Positions 8,563 through 15,085 of a stretch of 64,000 nucleotides of DNA are shown here, piece by piece. Origin of the DNA: an uncultured Clostridia bacterium. GTDB taxonomy: Bacteria > Bacillota > Clostridia > Oscillospirales > Ruminococcaceae. The translations under genes were made by a program, and so were the position numbers. Below the pieces are notes generated by a model. The model made no database searches. It saw nothing but the letters and a program-made list of their open reading frames with translations, and was not told the DNA's origin. The stretch covers positions 33,191 to 97,190 of the forward strand of contig CAOKWH010000004.1 in NCBI GenBank assembly GCA_948473085.1, read 5' to 3'. Each line of letters opens with the position of its first letter. The stretch's first letter is position 1.

Positions 8563-8606
8563 AACCCCCATAAATAACGCAATTATGCGTGTTTATGGGG
8601 GTTTTC
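8563..8606. terminator. Terminator between integrase end and attL
   Basis: AACCCCCATAAA and TTTATGGGGGTT form a 12-bp stem followed on the plus strand by TTCTTGC. It lies between the integrase stop and attL and would insulate host and prophage transcription; T-richness is moderate on both strands. Confidence 0.5.
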
Positions 8607-8697
8607 TTGCTATTATAGATGATTGATAATTGGTAAAAATAAGTGTATTTCAGAATAGAATTATACAGATAGCTACACAGAAAATACACAGTAAATA

Positions 8698-9819
8698 CTA
8701 TGCAGATAAGTTTGATAGGAAGTCCCGGAATATATTCTGCGATAGCTGCATTTGGCTTTCCCGGATGTGGGTATAAATTTTAATTGTGGTTGAGATGTCA
8801 GCGTGCCCCATCATCTTTTGGGCTGTTTTTTCGTCTATTTTAGCTTCATACAGAAGCGTAGCATAAGCATGTCGCAGCTGGTGGGCCGTGCAAGTTATCC
8901 CAATTTCCTTTTGATATTTCTCCCAGCCGCTACGAACTTGGCTTCCAGTTAAGGCTGTCTTTCCGCTATTTTTTGAGAATAAAAAAGTGTTCGGCTTTCC
9001 ATCAGGAATGAGGTCAAGCAAAAAAGGGGGAAGGGGAACTGTACGATAACCAGCATCTGTTTTGGGTGATTTTAATTTTGGTTGGTTGTGCTCATAATAA
9101 ATAGCATTCCCGATAGTCAGTGTTTGAGCTGCTCTATCAATATCCTTAAAGCGCACTGCACAGGCTTCGGAAATACGGCAGCCGGTATAAAGACAGAATA
9201 CCCCCAGCAGCCCGAAAAGTCCGTTTTCCGCATTTTGGCAAATTAAAGCTATATCTTTATCAGATGCTATTTCACGGTGGCTTCTGGGCAAGCGGCGGGG
9301 TATAGAAATAGATGCTGTTGGGTTGTATTGTATGATATCATTTGCTATGGCATAATCGAAAATCAAGCGCAGGACAGAAAGATGGTTGGATACCGTTTTA
9401 TAAGCATATCCCCGGCTGGCCAGATGCTTGATATAGGCTGCTATATCGGAGGGAAAAATATTTCTTATACGCTGGCTACCAAACCGTTCAATAGAGTAGT
9501 TATAGATAGTTTGATAACCTTTGGCTGTATTGTACTCCACTTCTTCCACTGTGTTATACCACCATTTTTCCGCCACTTCCCGGAATAGCGGGCCTTTTTC
9601 CTGTTCCTCCTGGTACTGTATCATCTTGTCCGTGACCTCTTTTTCTGTCTTGCCCCGGAACGCCACCCGTTTTCCATTGATAGTCTTGATTTGCTCAAAC
9701 AGGCCATCAGGGCGCTGGTACATCTTTTTCTTTTTGTTGCGCTGCTGTGGAGCGCCGCAGAACATACAGTACAGGCTGCCCTCTGGAATTTCTTTTTTAC
9801 ACTTTTTGCAATTTGGCAT
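8698..9819 (-). CDS. int: P2 tyrosine integrase with N-terminal zinc ribbon
   Basis: A 373-residue site-specific recombinase for integration and excision at the toxin-gene att site. I place the start at ATG 9819 (AAGGGGG eight bases upstream). Residues 4-19 hold a CxxC...CxxC zinc ribbon (CKKCKKEIPEGSLYCMFC). A core-binding region precedes the catalytic domain, where I see the Arg of TGCRISEA, the HQLRH box, the second His in GHADI and the Tyr nucleophile in IKIYTHI. Zinc-ribbon integrases are common in Firmicutes elements. A plus-strand promoter and small RNA abut its start, suggesting antisense control. Confidence 0.92.
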   Translation of the reverse strand: MPNCKKCKKEIPEGSLYCMFCGAPQQRNKKKKMYQRPDGLFEQIKTINGKRVAFRGKTEKEVTDKMIQYQEEQEKGPLFREVAEKWWYNTVEEVEYNTAKGYQTIYNYSIERFGSQRIRNIFPSDIAAYIKHLASRGYAYKTVSNHLSVLRLIFDYAIANDIIQYNPTASISIPRRLPRSHREIASDKDIALICQNAENGLFGLLGVFCLYTGCRISEACAVRFKDIDRAAQTLTIGNAIYYEHNQPKLKSPKTDAGYRTVPLPPFLLDLIPDGKPNTFLFSKNSGKTALTGSQVRSGWEKYQKEIGITCTAHQLRHAYATLLYEAKIDEKTAQKMMGHADISTTIKIYTHIRESQMQLSQNIFRDFLSNLSA

Positions 9820-9847
9820 TGATAAATCCCCCTTATTTTGATACAAT
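9819..9847 (+). promoter_or_regulatory. Plus-strand promoter abutting the integrase start
   Basis: TTGATA (9819-9824), 17 bases, then TACAAT (9842-9847). The -35 box begins at the first base of the integrase start codon on the other strand. It would drive transcription away from int into the small RNA at 9854-9952. Confidence 0.65.
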
Positions 9848-9853
9848 AAGGGT

Positions 9854-9952
9854 ATAGAAAACCAGGCCCACTTCCCGGTGGGCGTTATACTTGGTGGTAT
9901 TTGTTTTCTATCCCTTAACCGTTCACCTGTTGGCGCAGGTGGGCGGTTTTTT
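9854..9952 (+). ncRNA. Structured small RNA antisense to the integrase leader
   Basis: The predicted transcript begins about seven bases after the -10 box. Its first bases ATAGAAAAC (9854-9862) pair perfectly with GTTTTCTAT (9903-9911), enclosing a GCCCAC/GTGGGC hairpin. It ends in an 11-bp stem (CCGTTCACCTG with CAGGTGGGCGG, two G-U pairs) followed by TTTTTT at 9947-9952. It is fully complementary to the untranslated region between the repressor operon and int. No ORF fits it. I infer an antisense regulator of integrase or an attenuator-like element. Confidence 0.6.
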
Positions 9953-9955
9953 ACA

Positions 9956-10113
9956 TCAGTTTACAAAAATAATATTTTCTTTTGTAAGAGGTTTCCCCCG
10001 CATTTTTTCAATCATATCGGCTGTCCGCTCCGGGTCTTCCCGGAGCGTTTTTTCATCTAAATTTCTATTTGGGATATAGGGCGGTATATCGTTCGGTTTC
10101 GATGATGTAGGCC
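9956..10113 (-). pseudogene. Small frameshifted gene after the repressor
   Basis: An ATG at 10113 lies eight to nine bases after AAGGAG and starts MAYIIETERYTALYPK then a stop. Another frame of the same strand continues IPPYIPNRNLDEKTLREDPE and onward to KENIIFVN and a stop at 9956, with protein-like composition and no start of its own. One single-base shift near 10090 would join them into a protein of about 52 residues. Either a recent frameshift or a short real peptide with a spurious tail. Unknown function. Confidence 0.4.
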
Positions 10114-10117
10114 ATTA

Positions 10118-10849
10118 TTATCTGCTCCTTATCCATTCCGGCTCCAGCCTGCCCAGCACAAGGCCAATACAGGTTATGCCAGCATACTGCTCCGGAGTTA
10201 TATTTGGATATTTGGTATTAAGGGAAATCAGGCAGCTATTACCCTGTTTTTTGACATATCCATGTCCATCGAAAGTATACAGCCCAATCTCTCCCAGATC
10301 AATGGATGGCTGCTTGCGCACTAAGATAATATCATCGTTATAATATTTTGGTTCCATACTGTCACCATCAACCGTAACGCAAAAGTCAGCCTTCCGGGTC
10401 AAATCGTTCATCAGGACTGTCCAGCGCTCGGTTCTGTCCTCTTCCAACTCCCAGCCGGTTCCGGCACTGGCCTTGTTCTGGCTGAACAGCAGAATCAATG
10501 TATCCTCTTCCGGTTCCGGGGCAGTGCAGCGTTTTAGTTCTTCGGTTATTACGGCCCGGACAGTATTCCGGCCCCAGGTGTCTAATTTGCTATATGAAGA
10601 CAGCAAATCACGCTCTTCACGGGTAAGTGTGGCAGGGTTATTTAACTCAGCTATAGACGATACACCATATATTTGGCATAGTGCTATAAACTCATCTGCA
10701 TCTGGGGTTCTGGCTCCATTCTCCCATCCATAGTAAGTTTTTTCAGAAATATTTATTCCATAAATAGATAGCTTACTTACAACTTCTTTGACAGAAAGCC
10801 CAGCGTCTTTTCTTTGTGTTTTTAATTGTATAGAAACCAAACTGCCCAT
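10118..10849 (-). CDS. P2 CI-like repressor, HTH plus S24 peptidase
   Basis: A 243-residue lysogeny repressor. Residues about 8-65 form an XRE helix-turn-helix (LKTQRKDAGLSVKEVVSKL...). Residues about 150-240 are a LexA/CI S24 self-cleaving domain with the Ser in VDGDSMEPKY and the Lys in GHGYVKKQG. On host DNA damage RecA would stimulate its autocleavage and induce the phage. It is transcribed from a minus-strand promoter at 10932-10961 that shares a control region with the cro promoter. Its stop overlaps the ribosome-binding site of the small downstream gene. Confidence 0.92.
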   Translation of the reverse strand: MGSLVSIQLKTQRKDAGLSVKEVVSKLSIYGINISEKTYYGWENGARTPDADEFIALCQIYGVSSIAELNNPATLTREERDLLSSYSKLDTWGRNTVRAVITEELKRCTAPEPEEDTLILLFSQNKASAGTGWELEEDRTERWTVLMNDLTRKADFCVTVDGDSMEPKYYNDDIILVRKQPSIDLGEIGLYTFDGHGYVKKQGNSCLISLNTKYPNITPEQYAGITCIGLVLGRLEPEWIRSR

Positions 10850-10931
10850 AATTTTGCACCTTATTCTTTTCGTTTCAATTTGCTTTTACATCCTTGCTTA
10901 TAATATTTTATCTGTTTGTTTTTACAATATC

Positions 10932-10961
10932 ATTCTATCAGGAGAAAACATAAATAGTCAA
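10932..10961 (-). promoter_or_regulatory. Repressor promoter
   Basis: Minus-strand TTGACT (10961-10956), 18-base spacer, TAGAAT (10937-10932), about 85 bases upstream of the repressor start. A TTCAATTTGC half-site also occurs downstream at 10874-10883. Confidence 0.6.
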
Positions 10962-10969
10962 TAGTTTTT

Positions 10970-11032
10970 CTTCAATTTGCAGAATAAATATTTATAAAAA
11001 GCATTGACTTTCTGCAAATTGAAGATTATAAT
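10970..11032 (+). promoter_or_regulatory. Early promoter with repressor operators
   Basis: A perfect 15-bp inverted repeat, CTTCAATTTGCAGAA (10970-10984) and TTCTGCAAATTGAAG (11010-11024), flanks the -35 TTGACT (11004-11009). The right half fills the 17-base spacer up to TATAAT (11027-11032). Binding here would block RNA polymerase directly. A third partial copy (TTCAATTTGC) is at 10874-10883. This is the lambda OR-like switch of P2. Confidence 0.8.
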
Positions 11033-11073
11033 ATAAGCAAGTTCTTCGATATGAAGAAGGGAGGGCAGCAAAA

Positions 11074-11274
11074 TTGAAAGCAGCTGAAAAATTGAAACAG
11101 CTTATTGACGGCCGGGGAATTACTTATACTTTCATTTCTGGAAAAACAGGTATTCCTGTCAACTCAATTTCTAGATCGCTTAATGGTAAGCGGCGCTTGC
11201 CAGCTGATGAAATGATTGCAATTTGTGAAGCAACCGGCATTGACCTTTACGAGATTATAAACCGCACAGCATAG
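11074..11274 (+). CDS. Cro-like XRE regulator
   Basis: A 66-residue single helix-turn-helix protein (GKTGIPVNSISRSLNGKRRLPADEM) with a TTG start at 11074 after GGGAGGG. It is the first gene of the rightward early transcript and divergent to the repressor, the standard position of Cro. It probably binds the same inverted repeats to shut down repressor synthesis. Confidence 0.85.
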   Translation: MKAAEKLKQLIDGRGITYTFISGKTGIPVNSISRSLNGKRRLPADEMIAICEATGIDLYEIINRTA

Positions 11275-11285
11275 GGGGTGAGAGG

Positions 11286-11405
11286 ATGAAGGGCAAAGTA
11301 GACTGGGGGTGGCTTCTTGTTTGGAGTATAACAACGGTAGGGCCAGTAAACTGGCTGGTACGAAAGTTTACCCGGTGGATAGTAAAAAAAGAAAAGCAGA
11401 TATAG
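11286..11405 (+). CDS. Small basic membrane peptide
   Basis: A 39-residue frame starting at ATG 11286 after GGTGAGAGG, 11 bases downstream of cro. It has one hydrophobic segment (WGWLLVWSITTVGPVNWLV) and a Lys/Arg-rich tail. Not a family I recognise. It is followed by a perfect 10-bp inverted repeat, which supports a real gene end. Confidence 0.45.
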   Translation: MKGKVDWGWLLVWSITTVGPVNWLVRKFTRWIVKKEKQI

Positions 11406-11422
11406 CCAGCTGCTATATCTGC
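11396..11422 (+). terminator. Hairpin after the cro operon
   Basis: GCAGATATAG and CTATATCTGC form a perfect 10-bp stem over a 7-base loop. There is no immediate T run; TTTTTT follows only at about 11434. It may be a weak terminator or antitermination target. Confidence 0.4.
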
Positions 11423-11518
11423 TTGAAAGATCATTTTTTCTGATCAGGGGTTGGAGTGCTTTTTTTAAAAGGGTTGAGATTTGTAGGGGCGTTTTTAGAA
11501 GTTTTTCCAGGTGCTCGG

Positions 11519-12112
11519 TCATAAGTAGGAATTGGCTTCCTTGATATTTGGTTCTTCTCCGAATTTTTCAAAGTCGCTCACCTCCTCGGTTAACAACTCT
11601 TGTAAATAGTAAGAGGCTTCTTCTGTTGCGGCATCAACCAATTTGGATTTGTAAATAATGCTGGTACTTCCCAAAATCTGCAAGTCTAAATCAGTAAATT
11701 CTTTACGGAAATAAGCAATGGATTCAGCGATATAAGTGGCAGTTAGCATGTCCCGACGGCTAAGGTCTATTAGAAACTGGCATGAGGCTTTTTGCCTCAA
11801 AGCCCCAGCATTGGAAAGGAACAATTCGATAAGAGCTTCATTTTTATCAATCCCTTGTGTGGAAACAAAAGCTATAATCACTTGAATGACCAAAGTGAAA
11901 AAAGGAAGTATCAAAGGCATATTCAAGTCAAGATATGTTTCAACAACTCCAGAAGCAAGAACAGGAAGAATTACTTTTAGGATAGTTTCAACTGTGCGTT
12001 GCTTGCGAAGGCTTTGCAGATGTTTTTCATAATAGGTATATTGTTTTTCAATATAGAAAACCGTCCTGTAATATCGATCCATCCAAATGCTAATATCCGA
12101 TTTTGGTGCCAT
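11519..12112 (-). CDS. Two-TM protein, SLATT-like, possible moron
   Basis: A 197-residue protein. Residues about 48-64 and 68-88 form two adjacent membrane segments (LKVILPVLASGVV; LPFFTLVIQVIIAFV), with a helical N-terminal arm and a C-terminal cytoplasmic helical part. This layout resembles SLATT-type 2TM effector proteins linked to nucleotide-signal defence systems, but no partner sensor gene is visible and the similarity is structural only. It lies on the lysogenic strand between cro and another lone minus-strand gene, so it is probably expressed from the prophage and may benefit the host, for example in exclusion of other phages. Confidence 0.45.
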   Translation of the reverse strand: MAPKSDISIWMDRYYRTVFYIEKQYTYYEKHLQSLRKQRTVETILKVILPVLASGVVETYLDLNMPLILPFFTLVIQVIIAFVSTQGIDKNEALIELFLSNAGALRQKASCQFLIDLSRRDMLTATYIAESIAYFRKEFTDLDLQILGSTSIIYKSKLVDAATEEASYYLQELLTEEVSDFEKFGEEPNIKEANSYL

Positions 12113-12227
12113 AATTTACCCCCGATTAAAGAAAAAATATCTTACTGTCTTATTTTAACATATCCAAGAATGGAGGGCAACACAAGGCAGATTGACAATA
12201 GCATGGAAGGCAAAAGTTAAAGTAAAA

Positions 12228-12260
12228 AGCCGCTTTTGCGTTAGAAATACAAAAGCGGCT
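12228..12260 (-). terminator. Rho-independent terminator of the 12276-12614 gene
   Basis: AGCCGCTTTTG and CAAAAGCGGCT form a perfect 11-bp stem. On the minus strand it is followed by TTTTTAC, so it ends the transcript of the gene directly upstream. Confidence 0.8.
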
Positions 12261-12275
12261 ACCATTGATTAACTT

Positions 12276-12614
12276 TTAAACAGAAACTCTATCATAGGTT
12301 ATGCCTTGGATACTATCCAAGTCCAAAATTAGAAATTCTGTTTCAATAGTTTTTATGGGAAGAACAATCTGCACATTAGAGCAGCAAACAAAGGTCTTGA
12401 TTGGGTCTGTATTATCCTGTGGGTTCGGGAGTTTGGCAGAAAAGGCTTCTCGCATTCTATCATTTGGTACAGAAGCGTCAAGGGTTACATCATCGCATAC
12501 GATTAAGCCATTGGCTGTATAGAGAATAATTTTATAATTCCCACCGAATCTGCGCGAGGTGCGCATAGCCATCAAAGTGCGGGTGATGATTTCCGATTTT
12601 GAACATTCCATCAT
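12276..12614 (-). CDS. Unknown protein expressed from the lysogenic strand
   Basis: A 112-residue protein with its start at ATG 12614, eight bases after a perfect AAAGGAGG. It alternates short strands and helices (NYKIILYTANGLIVCDD; VQIVLPIKTIETEFLILDLDSIQG) and has no membrane segment. I do not recognise a family. It has its own terminator and faces the rightward early operon, the hallmark of a gene expressed independently in the lysogen. Confidence 0.6.
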   Translation of the reverse strand: MMECSKSEIITRTLMAMRTSRRFGGNYKIILYTANGLIVCDDVTLDASVPNDRMREAFSAKLPNPQDNTDPIKTFVCCSNVQIVLPIKTIETEFLILDLDSIQGITYDRVSV

Positions 12615-12940
12615 TTTAATCACCTCCTTTCTTTTCCATTGTAGCACAAAGAATAGGGACAAGAAAGGAGGAACGAAACATATAGGGAGTGAAGCCAAAT
12701 GCTTCAAGAAAATTTGGAGCTTTATATGAGTGGAATGAAAACTGCTGCTGAATAGAGCAAAAACCGCCCCGGTGCAGCAACACCAAGAGCGGCAAAGGAA
12801 AAACTACAAAAACATCATAACACAAAACCCCCGCCCTTGCAACCTGTCCCCGGCCGGCTTTCGCTCCTTTTCGGTTGGTTATTCAGTTTGCACCTACATC
12901 GGGGACAGGCTGGAGGGGCGGGGAAGAGAAGGAGGTACAT
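12615..12940. other. Gene-poor leader region of the early operon
   Basis: No convincing gene is present beyond an 18-codon frame at 12698 (MLQENLELYMSGMKTAAE). The stretch contains a C-rich hairpin around 12766-12795 and a 10-bp inverted repeat CCTGTCCCCG (12843-12852) with CGGGGACAGG (12900-12909). It probably is a structured leader or control region before the small early genes. Confidence 0.4.
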
Positions 12941-13096
12941 ATGTATGCGGTTCAATCGTTCGGAGGAAATAATTTCTACACGGACAGCTTAGAGGAGGCC
13001 GAAAAGGTTTACTTTGAGGCTTGCCAGAACAGCGAATTTGTCGAACTGCTTTCAGGAGAGCCAGGGCATTTTGATATAGTGCGGCAAAGCTGGTAA
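12941..13096 (+). CDS. Small early phage protein
   Basis: A 51-residue frame from ATG 12941, preceded by GAAGGAGG. The sequence (MYAVQSFGGNNFYTDSLEEA...) suggests a compact alpha/beta fold. No family recognised. It is the first of a series of small early genes with strong ribosome-binding sites. Confidence 0.55.
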   Translation: MYAVQSFGGNNFYTDSLEEAEKVYFEACQNSEFVELLSGEPGHFDIVRQSW

Positions 13097-13108
13097 CAAA
13101 GCCGAAAC

Positions 13109-13145
13109 GCCCGCCCCGGAGGTTACGAGGGCAGAAAGGAAAAGA
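13109..13145 (+). repeat. 37-bp leader repeat, copy 1
   Basis: Identical to 13526-13562. Both copies end at the ribosome-binding site (GAAAGGAAAAG) immediately before a start codon, so the two downstream genes carry the same 5' leader. Confidence 0.85.
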
Positions 13146-13146
13146 C

Positions 13147-13515
13147 ATGGCAAATGAGATTTTTAAGACTGACCGTTTCGCGGTCGAGGTTATTTCTGCG
13201 GGTGAGTTCCTGGACAATGTTTCCGGAAAGACCTATACGGTTCAGACCTTCACCATCCGCCTAAATCATGTGGCGCTTGAGGCGTGGATGGCCGCCACTG
13301 CCACAGACGACCGTGAGGACGACGAGACCTGGGCGGCCTGGCATCCAGGCGAGGACCGGCAGGCATATCGGGCCACGGTGGAAAAGCGAAAGGCGGAATT
13401 TGACGCCCAGATCGCTGCCACGCTGCAAATCACTAGAGCGAATGCCTGCAGCTTCTCCATTGTCCAAGTCCTCTCTGAAATTTTCGCGGTTGCTTACATT
13501 TCTGCCGCGCACTAA
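13147..13515 (+). CDS. Unknown early phage protein
   Basis: A 122-residue protein that starts directly after leader repeat copy 1. The N-terminal half looks beta-rich (RFAVEVISAGEFL; TYTVQTFTIRL) and the middle is acidic and helical. I recognise no family. It shares its leader with the next gene, which implies common translational control. Confidence 0.6.
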   Translation: MANEIFKTDRFAVEVISAGEFLDNVSGKTYTVQTFTIRLNHVALEAWMAATATDDREDDETWAAWHPGEDRQAYRATVEKRKAEFDAQIAATLQITRANACSFSIVQVLSEIFAVAYISAAH

Positions 13516-13525
13516 TCAATATAAA

Positions 13526-13562
13526 GCCCGCCCCGGAGGTTACGAGGGCAGAAAGGAAAAGA
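13526..13562 (+). repeat. 37-bp leader repeat, copy 2
   Basis: Exact copy of 13109-13145, placed just upstream of the 13566 start. The two genes they precede are unrelated in sequence. Confidence 0.85.
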
Positions 13563-13565
13563 AAG

Positions 13566-13835
13566 ATGAAACAGTACAAGGAAATCCGCAAAATTTACGC
13601 CGACACACTCCGTCAGCTCTGTATCAACCGTAATTGGTACACCAACGGGGACAACGACGATTACAGCCACCTGCTATATGACCTCGCCAACGACAAGGAT
13701 AACCTGAGCACTGAGGACATTATCGAGATTGCAGAGGACATCATGGAGCACAGCAGGTTGAGTGTTGACTACATCATTGAGGACATTGCCTTTGAGGTTG
13801 CCTGCATTGCCAATGTGTTCTTCGAGGAAATCTGA
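13566..13835 (+). CDS. Unknown acidic early phage protein
   Basis: An 89-residue, strongly acidic, mainly helical protein (STEDIIEIAEDIMEHSRLSVDYIIEDIAFEV). Acidic small early proteins often bind host proteins or mimic DNA, but nothing here proves it. Start set by the leader repeat that supplies the ribosome-binding site. Confidence 0.6.
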   Translation: MKQYKEIRKIYADTLRQLCINRNWYTNGDNDDYSHLLYDLANDKDNLSTEDIIEIAEDIMEHSRLSVDYIIEDIAFEVACIANVFFEEI

Positions 13836-13904
13836 GCCTCACGGCGCTAAACAATAACTACATAGTCCCCCGGTAGGTGCCGGGGGGGAAAGGAGGAAAC
13901 CATC

Positions 13905-14099
13905 ATGCCCAGAGAGAAAGAAACCTATCGGGACAACTTGGAGTACCTGATAGGCCGCACCAATGGCAAGGCCATGCTGAATGTGAAAGAGGTCAGCGAG
14001 CTGTGCGGAATCAACTACAAGACAGCCAAGAAGCTGTTCCCGTTCAATGAATGCAATATGATTTCGCTGCCAAGCCTGGCCCGGAAGATGAGTGTATAA
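13905..14099 (+). CDS. Small HTH, excisionase-like protein
   Basis: A 64-residue protein containing a likely helix-turn-helix (LNVKEVSELCGINYKTAKKLFPF), comparable to small excisionase or MerR-like DNA-binding proteins. It starts at ATG 13905 after AAAGGAGG. It could be the Xis partner of the integrase or an early regulator. A large hairpin follows its stop. Confidence 0.5.
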   Translation: MPREKETYRDNLEYLIGRTNGKAMLNVKEVSELCGINYKTAKKLFPFNECNMISLPSLARKMSV

Positions 14100-14103
14100 A
14101 AAA

Positions 14104-14207
14104 GTGCCTGTAAGTTGTTGCTACCAACTTACAGGCGGCACCCTTATCCCGCTTAAAGGAACAATAAGGGCATAGGCAAATTTTACCACGCCCTGTGCCC
14201 TTCGTCA
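14104..14207 (+). other. Structured intergenic RNA candidate
   Basis: GTGCCTGTAAGTTG pairs with CAACTTACAGGCGGCAC (one small bulge), then CCCTTAT pairs with ATAAGGG, and AAGGGCA pairs with TGCCCTT. The last two stems share the AAGGG bases and so are mutually exclusive. It lies between two same-strand genes and has no T run, so it may be a leader or processing element rather than a terminator. Confidence 0.4.
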
Positions 14208-14228
14208 AGCAGACAGGAGCGTGAAAAG

Positions 14229-14342
14229 ATGAAAAAACCAGTCAAAAAAATCCGTAGAGCCATCCGCCGGATGGAGTTGGCCGAGCAGATGAAGGCCGCC
14301 GCCAGAAAGCTGGCTGCCTGGATAGGAGGGAAAAAGAAATGA
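14229..14342 (+). CDS. Small highly basic peptide
   Basis: A 37-residue Lys/Arg/Ala-rich frame (KKPVKKIRRAIRRMELAEQM...) with ATG at 14229 after AGGAGCG. It is helical and likely nucleic-acid binding. Its stop overlaps the next start (ATGA), which supports translation. Confidence 0.5.
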   Translation: MKKPVKKIRRAIRRMELAEQMKAAARKLAAWIGGKKK

Positions 14343-14485
14343 CTGAATTTAAAGCGGGGGACAAGCTGACCGCAGAGCAAAGTCGGTTTATCCTGGATGT
14401 AATGTGCGGGATCTTGTCCCGGGAGCTTGGGGCAGAAATTACAGCCGTCCTAAAGGATGAGCTGAGCAGCAGCAAGGAGGGATAA
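14339..14485 (+). CDS. Small unknown early protein
   Basis: A 48-residue helical frame (MTEFKAGDKLTAEQSRFILDVM...) coupled to the preceding gene by a 4-base overlap. No recognised family. Confidence 0.5.
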   Translation: MTEFKAGDKLTAEQSRFILDVMCGILSRELGAEITAVLKDELSSSKEG

Positions 14486-14490
14486 AAAGC

Positions 14491-14691
14491 ATGTACATAA
14501 AAACACATCGAGTCTTAGCGGGCGTTTCGTTCCTGCTATTCTTCGGCCTGGCGGCCATGATGGAGAATGCCGGGAGCCTGGAACAGCTACTGCGGCTGTT
14601 TGCGGGCAGTATGGCGGCGCTCTTGTCCTTTGCCTGGAATGCCAGCGAGGGCGGCCTGTATGACTACGACCCCTGGGAGGATGAGCGATGA
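14491..14691 (+). CDS. Small two-TM membrane protein
   Basis: A 66-residue protein with hydrophobic segments at about residues 7-23 and 34-48 and an acidic C-terminus (YDYDPWEDER). Probably an inner-membrane protein of the early operon. It overlaps the next gene by 4 bases. Confidence 0.55.
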   Translation: MYIKTHRVLAGVSFLLFFGLAAMMENAGSLEQLLRLFAGSMAALLSFAWNASEGGLYDYDPWEDER

Positions 14692-14915
14692 TACAGCTAT
14701 GCAGGAAGGGCTGCCCCAACCGGCGGCCCGGGTGCCAGGATGGCTGCCCCTTGCTTGCCGCCCAGCTCAGGCACAACCAGGCGGAGCAGCGGCACCTAAA
14801 GGAGCACACCGCCCAGCTGGCCGACAGTGTCCGGGGCTGCCTGGAGCAGATGCCGGCCTCAAAACTGAACTGCCATCGCTACAAAAAGGCGGACCATACC
14901 CGAAAACGCCGATGA
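14688..14915 (+). CDS. Small Cys-rich early protein
   Basis: A 75-residue protein with an N-terminal cysteine cluster (LCRKGCPNRRPGCQDGCPLL) that probably binds a metal, then a helical, basic tail. Start ATG 14688 follows GGGAGGATGAGCG. A 13-bp hairpin (AAACGGC.../...GCCGTTT) lies just downstream at about 14929-14962, before the replication gene. Confidence 0.5.
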   Translation: MIQLCRKGCPNRRPGCQDGCPLLAAQLRHNQAEQRHLKEHTAQLADSVRGCLEQMPASKLNCHRYKKADHTRKRR

Positions 14916-15085
14916 TAACGGCGAAAGAAAAACGGCCTTGCAGAAATGCAAAGCCGTTTAAAAACATCCAGAGCCGGGAGAAAAAGCGAGAGGAGCAAAA
15001 GTGGAAAAAGCAAGCGCCGACGCGCCTTTGCCCCCTTGGTTTAGCTATTAAGTTATCGACAAACCCGGGAAAGGAAGAAACCAAA

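Noticed and set aside
10027..10053. Perfect CGCTCCGGG-TCTT-CCCGGAGCG hairpin with T run read as a stand-alone plus-strand terminator
   Set aside because: It falls inside the coding part of the likely frameshifted small minus-strand gene and no plus-strand gene lies before it; kept only as context because the small RNA already ends at 9952.
11247..11522. Minus-strand 91-codon frame overlapping the end of the 2TM gene
   Set aside because: It lacks a ribosome-binding site, runs through the hairpin at 11396-11422 and over the small plus-strand gene at 11286, and its C-terminal half has no protein-like composition.
14567..15085. N-terminal extension of the HUH Rep frame upstream of 15086
   Set aside because: The extension overlaps two small genes with good ribosome-binding sites and has no protein character; ATG 15086 has AAGGAAG at the right distance.
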